Shown here: positions 22,574 through 34,536 of the stretch, one piece after another
How the letters are laid out: the number at the start of each line of letters is the position of its first letter
Position numbering within the stretch: the stretch's first letter is position 1
Assembly: GCA_949710005.1 (NCBI GenBank)
Contig: OX453286.1
Coordinates: 3,414,701 to 3,478,700 of the forward strand
Direction: 5' to 3'
Source of the DNA: Ricordea florida
Lineage: Eukaryota; Cnidaria; Anthozoa; Corallimorpharia; Ricordeidae
DNA: 64,000 nucleotides
The notes under the pieces: generated by a model
What the model was told of the DNA's origin: nothing
The model's database searches: none
What the model saw: only the letters and a program-made list of their open reading frames with translations
Made by a program: the position numbers and the translations under genes

Positions 22574-23905
22574 TCCTCTTATGTAAATCTGTTGATAAGG
22601 AAATCCTCCTCATCGCAGAGATTAAGAAACCGCTTTGATGTGTTCAATCTTCGTTCACATTGTACAGCGTAATTTAAAAACAAAATCGTGAAAAGCACAA
22701 AATGTATTGACAGAAATTACACTGTAAGTTTCTAACAAAACCAGCCGTCACATTTTGTCAAGCTGCAGCAGAAGACTGAGTGGAAGCTGAATAATTGGAC
22801 TCCAGTTATTCTTCAGATAGTTTCTCCAGTAATTCATCGTCCCTTTGAATTTTCTAGTGTGTTATGTCTTAAGAAAAAGTTAAGTTAAACATTTAAAATG
22901 AAGTCTAATACAAGATACAAGACAAGACTAACGTACATAAGCACGTTAGAGAGGCTGCAATTGTAGGTATTCTGTAAAAGTTGTAGAAACATTGATATTG
23001 ACAAAAGCTTTTAAAATAAGCATATTTTATGTAAGAGGGGCATTAAGCTCACTTTACAATAAATAGTCAAATGAATGAAGTTAAATAGAGACAAGTCGGG
23101 GCTTAACCCCTTAAGCTCCAATATTTCTCCTAACTGTTCTCATAGATTTGTTATGGTACTAGTGAGGAGAATTTGTTTAAATATCAATACAACTTTTGGT
23201 GATCATTTTTGTTATTCTTAAAGGGTTTAATAGGCAGTCTTGGTAGTCACCTTAAAATGGGATAAATTTTGGGTGGTAATTTTTGAGAATTTTAAATAGG
23301 AATTTTTTGGTGGTATTTTTAACAAGCACTTACACTGGATTTTTTTCCCGCTTTCACTTCACTTCCTATTTGATTAAAAATTACATTCCTTGTTCTTTCT
23401 TGTGAAAAAAATGTCTACATGAAAGAACTGAAATTGTAACGTCAGAAGGAAAAGGATCGGTCGATCGATGACACGATACATAGAGCCTGCTTGCCTTATC
23501 AAGGTAACATAAAAGTACGAAAAAAGCCGCGCAAGCAAGAGAATCATGCCTTTTACAAGAGTACCGTTGACCTGTAAGGCGTGACCACTTTCTTCTAATC
23601 TCTTTGTTTTGCATTACAAAATTCGTAAACAGCAAACTTAACGGCAAGCAAGCTCTGTCACGCCTTTCTTCCATACTGAGTCTCTCGCGCACATATCATT
23701 TCATCTTTGCCACGCGTTCCTTCCCCAAAGAACGTCTGCTTTGGAGGCTAATAAGACGAAGGCCTGCATCAATAATAACTTTCATAAGTTCCTGGAATTT
23801 GCGCGCAGTTTTGTAAGGGCAAAATAACTGGTTTGCAAATGTCCTTCCTAAAGTGACAAAATCATATTGAAAAGGCGATGTCGCATTCACTGCTTTCGGT
23901 CAACT
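22574..23905. other. Spacer downstream of the FHA/UBZ gene
   Basis: Holds the 3' flank of the FHA/UBZ gene and a MITE at 23102-23232. Open frames here on both strands lack splice or coding support, so I left them out. Confidence 0.4.
23102..23232. mobile_element. MITE family 3 copy, short
   Basis: The left end ttaaccccttaagctccaat and right end ttcttaaagggtttaa enclose the shared interior tctcctaactgttctcata. Confidence 0.65.
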
Positions 23906-26900
23906 TCACCACAGATGAGAGTAAAAGCCTCCGGCACCCAAAGCAATAGGCGCGAGATCGTCTGCATCATCAGGGTCCATCCATATAAGGTTGCAATTAT
24001 TTTGTTTTACGAATCGATCTAGTTTGGTAATAATATCTGCGTTTCGCTGGTGTCGCGGGTTAACCACAATGCACTCCACGTTTTCTGACAAGCTCACGGG
24101 TCCATGTATTTGAACCTGTGAAGAAGAAAGAAAGCAAAAAGGACTCTGAACGTATTATAACCACACTAGAGGACTGAAGTGTAGAAAAGTGCACAAAGAG
24201 AGAGAAGGACAAAATGAATCCTGACTTTCACCACTCGTTTTTCTGTACTTTGCCTGTCCGGTAACTTTATTTTTTTCTATTTCTCGCAAGATCTGTTTTG
24301 TAATTCTCCTTACAGGATGATAAATATCCTGCTAGATTAGATTAGATCGATAGATAGACAGACAAGCAGATAGACAGATAATTTATTACGATAAATGCAT
24401 GGGCAGACAGAGGCTGAATTGCGTATTTACAAATAAAACTAAGCTAAAAATAGAATAATTTAGAATGTAGCAATATTAAAAATTCATGCATATAATAAAA
24501 ACACTAAAACCGAATCATTTAATTGTACTTTAGGCACGATGACAGAATCAAAGTGTTTTAAAACGGGCCGTCTTCCACCTTGGAAGTGCAAAGTGACAGT
24601 GATTTCTTAGTGAATATGGAACCTTATTGACTTCAGTTAATAACTTGTTGTCCTTGTTGCCGAGGGCAGCGTTAAAAACCTTGTCAAATATGTTCTCGCA
24701 ATATGAAATAATGGTTGGAATATCAGCTTCATTGAGTGCCTCACCATTAGATTGGAGAATTTGCTATCGGGTGATGCAATACACTCAAGCTAAAGGTTTT
24801 ATCAATCCTTATCATCTGCTTGCTTGTCAAATGAAAAGACGAGTAGCAATTGTCACATGGTTTACAAATTAAAATCACAGTGATGATCATTCTTACCTCT
24901 TTGTAGTTCGAGATGCAATCTGAGGGATGGAAAGGAACTTTTCCCGTGGCGACGTCCATGATCTATGCAGAGCGAACACACCAGCATTTTTAATGTAATT
25001 CCGATCATATCAAAGTCCTGACTTCAAGGAAACCTTGATCACTAATAATTATTAGCGGAGCTTCACGGCGGCTCGAAGAGCCGCAGAGCGGAGCCCCATA
25101 ACTACCGTGCGAGGATAGAAATTGAGAAAACCATGCGTTTGAGTTTTCATGGTCATCGTGGCTAGCGGCATGGCTAGCGGGCGCGTGCGCCTAGCGACGA
25201 CGACGACGACGTTGTTGCCCCAACATGGCGGCCATAGTCATCCAGGATATTTAGAAGGTCTTAAACCGAAACGAGGCTTTGTTTTTCGCGCGCTTTTCGC
25301 GGCTTGCCGCGGCTACACAACCTACAGCCAGCAGTCTACAGCAGTCTACAATGTTTTGCTGAAGAAATGGATTATTCATAGCGGCTTTGGAGGAAAAATT
25401 TTCTTCCTACAAGTTTTCAAGCGTTTTTGGAGGGACATAAGCATAAAGCTGAGTTCTTTCTACAAGTTTTCAAGCATTTTTGGAGGGACTGTGTGAAGAG
25501 CTCCGCTTTTAGGTTTGCCTAAATCTATTTAATAAAATCATGTAACTGCCTACCTTCCTCTCCCCTAACCCAACAAGTTATAATAAGTTAAATAGTTAGC
25601 GTTAATGTTGGTTTAGGGGAGGGGTAGGTGCACAGTTGCCTAGTTACTTACTTTGATCCAAAATTATTTCTGTTCTTACCGCTGCCATTTCTCGCTCTGT
25701 GTACTCGTAGAGAACGTTCCCATAATGCTCGCAGCATGATAGCTTCACTTCTGATTCTGAAGTATCCATGGACGCAAACGTGGTTCTTAAACGGACTTTC
25801 TTGAGCTACAACAAAATACCAAACATGCCCAGGTTATTAAAAGGGTTACATAATAAAACAAAAACAAGATTGCCCTCACCTGCATAAAGGAATCCCCGTA
25901 ATGCAAACAGCTTCTCACTCCACGAGGATCACCGACTAAAACGAGATTAAACGACTAAATTCTTAACTAGAACCAAACCATGAAAAAAAATTAATTAAAC
26001 AAACCAAATAAACAGTACCACAGTACAGTACTGTTCAGTAGCTTTCCAAAGAATGGACATACTGCATGATGTGATCCACAGATGAAAAAGTTAGAACCAC
26101 ACTGTATAGTACAACAAACAGTACCACAGTACAGTACTGTTCAGTAGCTTTACAAAGAATACATAGGATGATTCTTTTTCAAACTTGATGGGCGTTATAC
26201 AGTTAGAGCAAATTATATGGAATTTAAGCGAAATATAAAACATTTGTAGACATTCTATTGTTTCGTAGATACTGTATAGTAAAAGAAATAGTTCCGTCAA
26301 GTAGCTTTCAAAATGATGGTAACCCTTCGTAGCTCGGTCAATTGATGTTGAACGCTACACTTCCATAGCGTTACTTGTGATAAACAGAATGGTGATGTAA
26401 GGTTTCAGTAAGTGCTTACCTATATTAAGGACTCCATATTTTACCCGCTCTGACGGATTGCTGCCTTTGTAGAATTTGTTGAAAATTCGATCCTGTATAA
26501 AGCGAAATGAAATTATGAAATTAGGACTCCACAGCTTCATACGAGTAGTTTTCTGTGGGGTCTAACTAGGCGAAACACGGCATGTTTTAGCTAATCCATA
26601 TCTCCTTTTTAAAATAATGATGTGGCAGAATTATTGATCAATAAATGGACATCAATCCTTCATTACATTTATCCAATTATAACTAATATTCAGAAGGCAC
26701 TATGACATAGAGAACCCAAGTCATCATTTATACGAACATTAAAGCCGGTTTTGAGCAACCGCGGGCCACGATTCAGGATATAAGGTCCTCAGTATCCTTT
26801 TTTGACTTCTCACGCGGTATAAATCAACCAATCAAATTGTCTTACCTCCCAGGACTTCCGCATGGTTGTGTCCAGTGATCCGCCGCTGGTTCCAGTCTCA

Positions 26901-29900
26901 AAACGGTTGCGATAGTGCGTGTCATTTATTAAAAAGTTCAACACTCGGTCCAAGTTGATGTGGATAATGATCGGTGATGCACTGCGAACCCACTGCAGTG
27001 TCCTGTAACATTGAAGAAAAAATGGAGTTTTCCCAAGAATACTAGGCGGGATAAGGTAAATGGGCACAAAGGAGCTTATCTCGGTTTATGTGGCATGAAG
27101 CACCTTGTCAAGAGTATTGTCCTTTTTCCCTGGGTGAGATGTCAGTCTATCACAGGGTTACCCCAAGTAACACAGGAGACCCACAGGTGCCACAGGAGGC
27201 CTACACCTGAAAGCATTAAAGACTCCCCTTTGATGGGATGCAAGTTGATCTAAGGGTTATCCACAACATTATATCTCCGTAGGTCATTTACACCCCAGCT
27301 GGGTTGGAGTTTAGTTGAAGTTACTAGTCAAAGGAGACAACACAGTACCACTGGTAGGTTTTGAACCCCACACCTCGCACAATTTGACCACAGTCGCTGT
27401 GTGCACGATGGCGCACATGACCAACACAGGGTGAGTTTACTCATTTCTCTTTTGTTCCTTTATCTTAAACTCGTATCTTTCCATCGTGAACCCGTAAAAG
27501 CTGAAAACTTGTTTTCGTTGAACTCTTTTTCACATAACCTCACGTGTTGACGCTTAGACCAATCAAAGAAAGTGGGTGTGGCTGTCAAATAGACTGGGAG
27601 GGGTAGCAACATGACAATTTATGCCAATTCCACGGTTCGGTGATTTTCATAGTACTCTACTGTGCCCACCCCAGTGAAAGTATTTGAACAAAATTGATTC
27701 ACAAATTGCAATTAGCCGTGCATCTTACTTCGTTAGATCGTTCTCTCTATAGCCCAGGCTCGTTACTCGTCCAAGCAAGGCCGGGTAGACTTTCTTGGAA
27801 TCTTGAGCTGAGCGGGTGATGACGTAATCTAGTGCAGCGCGCTGTATGTCGTTTAAGACGGCGACAGATGAAACGGCACTCAGCTGAAAAAAAAGGTGAA
27901 GAAAATGTTCAGGTTATGATCACAAAAGAGGATGTATTCAATTAGTCGAACTATCGTTCTGCTTCAATTTTCTCTTCCTCAAATATGTTTTTACATTAAC
28001 CTTACCATCAGTGTTGAAAGAGTGCACACCCGATGCTCGTAACTGAGAACCCTGAATTGGTACTTACATTTACACAGCTGGAGTAGTCGGTCTCCATTCG
28101 ATTCAATTTTGTTTTACATATTTGTCGCTTTTACAGTTACAAATTTTGATTGATCTATTCTCGTGGCCGCAATTTCAATCTCGAGCTGCTGACCATCGAG
28201 TTACAAAACGTGTCAAGAATTCAAGTTGGAAGGTAAGTGGAAACGACTATTCAGATAGCGCCAGTATAAAATTTCCAGGAGTCACAGAACTAAAAACGTA
28301 AATCTAACTCGAATTCTATCTGCTCACACCTACGAGTTCAAGACTTCCTCCGCACAAAGACGTGAATCGTACAAAATTATTGGTACCCGCCAGTCCCAGG
28401 CGAAAATGCCCTATCTTTAATTTTGATTGCCATTTTCCAAACAGGGGAACGACCAGCCTTCCTAAACAATTTCGAAGTGTCAAGTTCTAATTCAGTCTAC
28501 TTACATCATGGACAGACGGCAGAAAGCCCGTAAATCTTTCTCTTGGACCTGACATGTCACCATCACAGCGCTGTGCATGATTGATCAGTTTGCTGACTGG
28601 GAAATCTCTGAAACAGTATATACATCTCTCCAGCGCCTCACCGCACTGTGATTGGCTGTTAGTTACGGCGCCTTGTGAATCATCACCCTTAACGAAAGAT
28701 TAGTAAGCGTCAGTAAGTGTCTTATCCGCTTCTTCACCCTAAAAGACATTCAAGTAGTATAGTGTCCCTATTTGGAATAATGCAATTTAAAGTAGACTTC
28801 AAACGCCATCGATCCTCTTTCCTCCTACTAATTTCAGTCCTAAACACCTCAAATCAGGATAGTTCCATCTGCACCCACTCCCTTGGTAATCCCCTCTCCC
28901 TCCCCCCTACCCAAACTGCTCTACCCCAATAACTGCAATAATGTAATTTAAGAAAAATCACAACGTAGGTCTTGGAATTGACTTAGAGATAAGGCTTTGC
29001 GTAGTGTAACTTGATATGTAACTTCGCGTGGTACACACCTGAGTGTTAGGAACTGGTCTCTTATCACAGTTCTGCGCATGATCGATCAGTTCACTCAATG
29101 GGAAGTTTTGAAGACAGTGATAACACTGCTCCATATCATCTGAGGTAAACTAAAAACAAATGGGAGTAAATTTAACAGCCAGGGCTATTGAATGACATTC
29201 AGAAGAAATAACAGTGGAATGTATCAGTTACAATTACCTGTTTTGCTGATCCATGACTAAATAACTGCCCTGTTATAAATCTAATTAAATCAGCGCACGT
29301 GTATACATAGACATATCTTTTGAACAACACTTTCCTCACTGAGGTTGAAGTTAAGAAGATGGATTACATCAGGAGTTTGTTTATCTTAGTCACTTAATGC
29401 TTCTCAAGGCTCTGTAAAATTAAACGATGCAGGTAAGTTTGTCAAGACCAAGTGCAACACAATTATATAATTTCATTCATCACCTCCTTCGGTCTGCAGG
29501 TCAACGCACAACACGACGCATGCTCCACTAAAACACTGACGGCAAACATCTTTAAGCAGTACACGCACTGTTCCTCACAGTCAGTGTACGAGTCCAGGGA
29601 TGAGGTTAATCTCTTTAAGGTTCCCCTGCATTCACCAGATTCGACACAGACCTCACTGCACGACAACGGTGCTGAAGGACCTTTTAAATTGTCCTTTCTC
29701 TTTCCCATTGGGCAACTTTGAGACTCTTCAATATCCTGTGTGGCTCTCCGACTTAGATTTTCTATGCCAGCGCTATTTTCCACAGGAGTGATACCGTTGG
29801 TACTCATGTTAGTACTTTCAATGACAGCAGAGGCTCCTCCGTAATTTGCCGTACACTCGGAGAAGTGATCGGCCATTTTGGAGACAGATAACCTTATGCC

Positions 29901-32900
29901 ACAGGTGGGGCAGTCAACCAAGACGGCAACATCTGAAGTGCCCTCTTCGGACGTAGACCTAAGAATACGCTCAGGACGTGAGCTCTTGTCCAAATCTGTT
30001 TCTAGACTGTTGATTAGGTTACCGGAGGCCGAACCTCTACTGATCGTCCCTTCAACTGTATGCGGCAGAGCAAGAGTATCCCTATCATGAAAACTAGTTC
30101 TTCTCCTGGACGTCAAATCACTCCTGCAGTGTTCAACATGTTCTATTAAGCTGACTACCTCAAAATCCTTTCCGCAGTGCGGACAAGCCTCGATCACGTA
30201 GTCGCCGTCATCTGATGACCACTCCACGGCGGCTGCTGCTGCTACCGCGCTTTTTGTAGAACATTCCGTGACATGAAGCACAAGCTCCGAGACAGGAAGA
30301 CACTTCGAGCAGTAGGTACATCTTTCAAATGACACTTCCTTAACAAGCTTATGTTCACCTAAATGATCAAAAACACCTTTGGGTGCGGAATCCAAGATTT
30401 GGACATGCTGTTTGCCAGAATCTGACATATCAGTATTCTGTTCATTTGTATTTGATTTGGGGTTCGTTGTTGCTGGCGTGCATGTTGCTTCCACGTCAAT
30501 ACTCTTAGATACCACATCTAGTTCAATTATATTTTGATCACTAACATTTGGCAAATCATGACTTGTTGGCAAACTTGCATCTTTAATTCTGTCTTTTGCA
30601 GGGAAGCTTATTGCACGCTCAGATTCAAGGCTATCCTCCCCACTAGAAGATGCCTTACGTGGAGGTGATAACAGAGTTACATGATCTTGACTATTAACCT
30701 CCAAACTGTGCCCTTCACAAACTGCTTCATGCAAAGACAAGGTAACCAGAGGAATCCACTTTTTACAGTGTGTGCATTGACCACACTGACTCCTACACTC
30801 AACTAGGCTGCTATCGTTCTTGACAGGATGAAGTGGACGTATGTCTGGTGCTATTACAAGGGCAGGAAGCCGTCCATTAGGTTTTGAAGTTCCCGCTGAA
30901 TCCAGCGGCTGGCCTGACAAAGGTAGAGGCGGAGACGACTTTGAAGGTGACGTGAGGGTAGAAAATCCATTCTCCTCTTTATCTTGACGAAGAGCCGTTT
31001 TCGGACGTTGTACGGTGAATGAGTTCATGTTAATGTCACTTAAGACTTCATCTTTGTACTCTGGGCCACAGTGACGTTGCTTCTCATCTAGATCTTCAGT
31101 CAAACTCTGTGATTTAATAATCTCCTGATCATTTACTTCACTACTACTCACTGAACCTGTCTTAGAGTCGCTGCATATCTCAGGAGGAATATCAAATCGC
31201 ACTTTCTTGCATTCAACAGTCTTCTGAAAGCCTTCACAACTTCTTTTTAATACTGCAGAAACTGGAAGACAGTTCGCGGTCGGTTCTTTATTCTTTTCAA
31301 TCTGAATCTTTTTTTTGTATGACTCCCCAAGTTCAACCATGTATTCTGAAGACTTGCCTTCACCAGTTTCCAATTTAACTTCTTTAGTCCTTTCAAGTAT
31401 CCCTGTACCTTCCTCACTTTCAATGTAACTTAGGTTACTTTGTCCATCTGCAATTTGTTCTTCACAGCTACCATTTGCTTTCAGTTTTGTGGTTTCAATA
31501 TCACAATTTTTAGTGTTTAGGTCATGCGCCTTGTTATCATACCTTCCAGAAACCAACTTATCAGTAGACATGGCCTTTAACCTTCTGCTTTCTTTATCTG
31601 TGACATTCTCAGCATTATGTTTGCATGCAGCAATTCTTGGAAATGGTGACATATGGAACTCATAGGCAATCACTTTTGGGGTGAGGGGTGTGGCACGAGT
31701 CAGCAAGATTATGTCACCATCCTGGAGAAGAGTAAGTTTTCCATTCTCAAGTTTTTTCAATTGATCACCTTTTCTGGAAGCTAACCATGTTCCATTAGAG
31801 CTGTGGTCTGTAATGGCAACCTGGTATCCTTTGAGACTGCAACAAACACAAAACCGATATTAAATGTTTGAATTATTAAAAGTGTACACCATAAACACAT
31901 AACAAGTTTTTTTGTAACAGCTCTAACGTTTCCAACAAGGTATGTCAGATCCGCAATCAGAGGCTTGCCAAGGGGCAGTATTAAAAATGGTATATTTGGG
32001 ATCTGGGATCACAAGCTATAATTCAAAACAGAACCATTCCCAGTGGTATAATTTGTACCATAATGAATCAACACTTATGTAGGATCACAAAAAAAAACAT
32101 ATAATTTCTAGATCCCTCTTTCCCTAAGACCTACCTAATAATTATTATAAAATGGTTGAAATTTATAAATTGAATGAACGAATGAATTAATGAATGCTTT
32201 ATTGGTCCCTTTCAATGATTTCTAATAGCAGTATAATTTACTAGCATACTTATGAGCAGAAGCTCTCAACAAACCCTACTGGTCATAAAATGAGAGGCCT
32301 TCTTACATGAATTCCCTAATTGACTAACTCATTGGATATTCCATTTAACTATGCAATACACTGTTTTCTGTGCTATACCTGTTGGCATTTCTCAGAATTT
32401 CTTCACATTATCAGGGTTGTATAAGAGCCGGCAGCCGGCGAAGTTCGCCGGCTTCTCTGTCAGGTTTTGCCGGCTACTTTCATTGCTTGAAGAGTCAAGA
32501 TATGTCGAGGAGATGATGTTTATCAGGTCTAAACTACCTAGGCTCAATAAAAATAAAAATTTGCAGTGCCTATCCTTTCTGAAAACATATAAAAGACTTC
32601 TGACTCAAGGGCAGTTTAAAGACGTTATGGCTGAGACTGTTGTTTTGAACAAATCTTGCTGCGGGGTGGGAAAGTACGAACAATGAGATTTGTTGTCCGC
32701 GACATTGGATTTCGCTACATGAATGCATAATTAGTGCAAGCAGGAACCTGGGAAAGAGTACTCTTCGTGTGTGACTCTCAGCACGAAATTGCGAAAATGA
32801 CCGACCAGCGAGGTCAAAAACGAAAGCAATCAACCTTGGGTCTTTTTTGCCAAGGAAAACGAAAACCAAAAGAGACAACTTTAAGTAAAGATATGTACCC

Positions 32901-33234
32901 ACCTTCGAAAAAATGTCCAAGAAAATAAATATTAATTCGCCAGCAAATCGACCAAAAAGGTACAAAAAATATCATTCCACTTTTTGTTTATACTGTTTTA
33001 TTATTGAAATGTCACTTCGTCTTTCTTTGAGTAACATGGTTTTCACAGTATAACTGCAGCTTAATTCACCCCTCTAATGTCTGAATTTCAGGGCCCAAAA
33101 TGCCGGTAAATGCGTTTTCCAGCGTTCAGTTTTCCAAAATTTTCCGGGGGAGCATGCCCCCGGAACCCCCTAGAAACAATGGGCTTTATCGTAGGGATCA
33201 TTCGGACCCACAACCGTCTACTTTTCAAAAAACA

Positions 33235-33265
<31 letters not shown>

Positions 33266-34148
33266 ATTATCAAATGTAGCTTGACTGAAAAAGTGGCATA
33301 TTTAGATGTTACTGAATCTAATGGCTACATTTTCATATTCTCCCCTGACATTCTTTAAATATGGTATTGTGTACTATAAAGCGGTCCATCGGAACAAACA
33401 ACCAAGATGTGTTTGCGCAGCTCTACAAGTCACTAGTCAGACCCATACTTCAGTATGCGGCTCCCATTTGGAGCCCATACTTGATTAAGGTACTTTTTTG
33501 AGAGCTAACCATGATAATAAACTTTACATCAGAAGCCAGGTTGTAGTTGTGAAAAATATTCTTTTTTTATTTGCATTGTAAGGAAATGGAAGGATATGCC
33601 AAGATATATTGTACATGCCGAATCATCTATTTTAAGAGTAAACTTAAAATTATTTGAATAATTATTTAATTAGTAGCCATCAAGTTATCGAAATTTTTAA
33701 CATTTTGCAACTTTTTAGTTATGGAAATCGTTTTTATACAGGGTTAACCTCACGATATCCCTTTTCAGGAAGTTTTTGTATTAGTGTTTTAGCCTCCTGA
33801 ATAAAAGTTATGTTATGTTTATATGCATGCTGTAGTCGTACTGTTTCGTTCTATCCTTAACAATTCAACTATAGCATGCATAATGAAGTATGGGGTGATA
33901 CGGAAATCTAGCCCGTCTAGAGAGCTCCTTGTTAAAATGTTTCACAATGTCGAATCAGCAAAATTCGTACATATAGACATGTACATGGAAATACCGGTAT
34001 ATTGTCCTTACCTCGAATTTCTTATCACGTTCAAACTACAGTGAACCTTGCTCACATGACTGTCATCCAAAATAACGTTACAGTAAGGAGATCGGCCAAT
34101 CTTAAAAGAGCCTTTGACTCCAATTTCTACATCAAAAGCTTCTTGCAT
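23906..34148 (-). CDS. FHA / seven UBZ4-like zinc fingers / DUF3626-like protein, complete, 11 exons, 1208 aa
   Basis: Exons (minus): 34148-34012, 31836-29484, 29149-29039, 28687-28505, 27883-27729, 27002-26846, 26492-26420, 25935-25880, 25805-25680, 24962-24897, 24115-23906. They total 3627 nt, and every phase agrees. Residues 1-95 form an FHA domain split by intron 1: GRS (22-24), SKVH (36-39), DHSSNGTW, LLQDGDIILL. Such domains bind phosphothreonine. Seven fingers follow, at 400-419, 552-571, 597-616, 688-707, 803-822, 839-858 and 889-908. All are C-x2-C-x11-H-x3-C, the spacing of the Rad18 ubiquitin-binding UBZ4 finger. Long polar, probably disordered linkers separate them. Residues about 929-1208 resemble DUF3626 (from memory): PIIIHINLDR, YRNRFETGTSGG, ERVKYGVLN, YGDSF, VQIHGPVSL. 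No RING is seen, so this is not CHFR. Role inferred: a phospho- and ubiquitin-guided scaffold or enzyme, perhaps in DNA damage or immune signalling. Exons are confident; function is not. Confidence 0.88.
25053..25513. mobile_element. Repeat element in intron 9 of the FHA/UBZ gene
   Basis: Ends read agcggagcttcacggcggct and gaagagctccgctttt, a short inverted match. Inside are a (gac)n run, an atggcggcc word and duplicated ctacaagttttcaagc segments. The 115-codon open frame inside does not look like a gene. Confidence 0.45.
25557..25652. mobile_element. MITE family 1, copy 2 (truncated ends)
   Basis: Shares cccctaacccaacaagttat and ggggaggggtaggtgcacag with the element at 3594-3732. The outer tgatattgatcc end is decayed. 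Confidence 0.75.
25990..26170 (+). repeat. 106-bp satellite-like unit, block 3 (orientation A)
   Basis: About 1.7 units lie in intron 7 of the FHA/UBZ gene. A decayed piece continues at 26262-26330. Confidence 0.8.
32411..33272 (+). mobile_element. hAT-like transposon remnant
   Basis: Ends are cagggttgtataagagccgg and aagaaaaccctg. They are flanked by cATTATCA on the left and gATTATCA on the right, a near-perfect 8-bp target duplication of hAT type. A short frame at 32794-32928 begins MTDQRGQKRKQSTLGLF, reminiscent of hAT transposase N termini, but the catalytic part is absent. The element is therefore internally deleted. It lies in intron 1 of the FHA/UBZ gene. Confidence 0.55.
33820..33897. 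mobile_element. MITE family 5, short copy
   Basis: tatgcatgctgtagtcgtac faces ctatagcatgcataatgaag. Same family as 18500-18825. Confidence 0.65.
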
Positions 34149-34536
34149 TTTGCAGAACTTCGGTTTTCTTATTTCGCTTAGCGCCCGCTATCACCATGTT
34201 CAGCACAAGTACCATGAAAACAATATTATGTCGTATAAGTCTAATTTACACTCTGCGCTTACAAATGTTACCATGGCAATAAGCACCCAACGACCATTTA
34301 GAATTACAGAGGTAACTTTGATATCAAGGAAATATAAAGCAGTCAAACCAGCGTGTGGCTTGTGAAGAAGTCTTCTTACTCGCGGCGGAAGGAATCGGAA
34401 CAAACCAGTGCTTAGGAAGATGGAAATTTTACAATCTATCGTACCAAGTAATTTCGTTGAGAGAGATTTGCTATAACCAACGGTTTGTATCTGAAGGTTG
34501 TTGTATCTTTGACGGATCTGCGAAGATAACTCCAAC
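34149..34536. promoter_or_regulatory. Probable bidirectional promoter
   Basis: The start codon of the FHA/UBZ gene (34148, minus) and that of the WDR97 gene (34537, plus) are 388 bp apart and divergent. Any separate promoters would have to overlap here. I see no clear TATA box, and no element can be assigned by eye. Confidence 0.6.

Larger units (their letters stand above)
31837..34011. other. Intron 1 of the FHA/UBZ gene
   Basis: This 2.2-kb intron splits the FHA domain. It holds a hAT-like remnant (32411-33272) and a MITE family 5 copy (33820-33897). No other exon was seen, and the flanking exon phases join directly. Confidence 0.7.

Noticed and set aside
25149..25496. 115-codon plus-strand frame
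   Set aside because: It lies inside a repeat element within an intron of the FHA/UBZ gene, with no recognisable domain.
32351..32928. Plus-strand gene inside intron 1 of the FHA/UBZ gene
   Set aside because: The frames lie inside the hAT-like element and lack a catalytic domain.
23906..34148. CHFR-type ubiquitin ligase
   Set aside because: An FHA domain is present, but there is no RING motif and no PAR-binding finger. The C terminus is a different domain.
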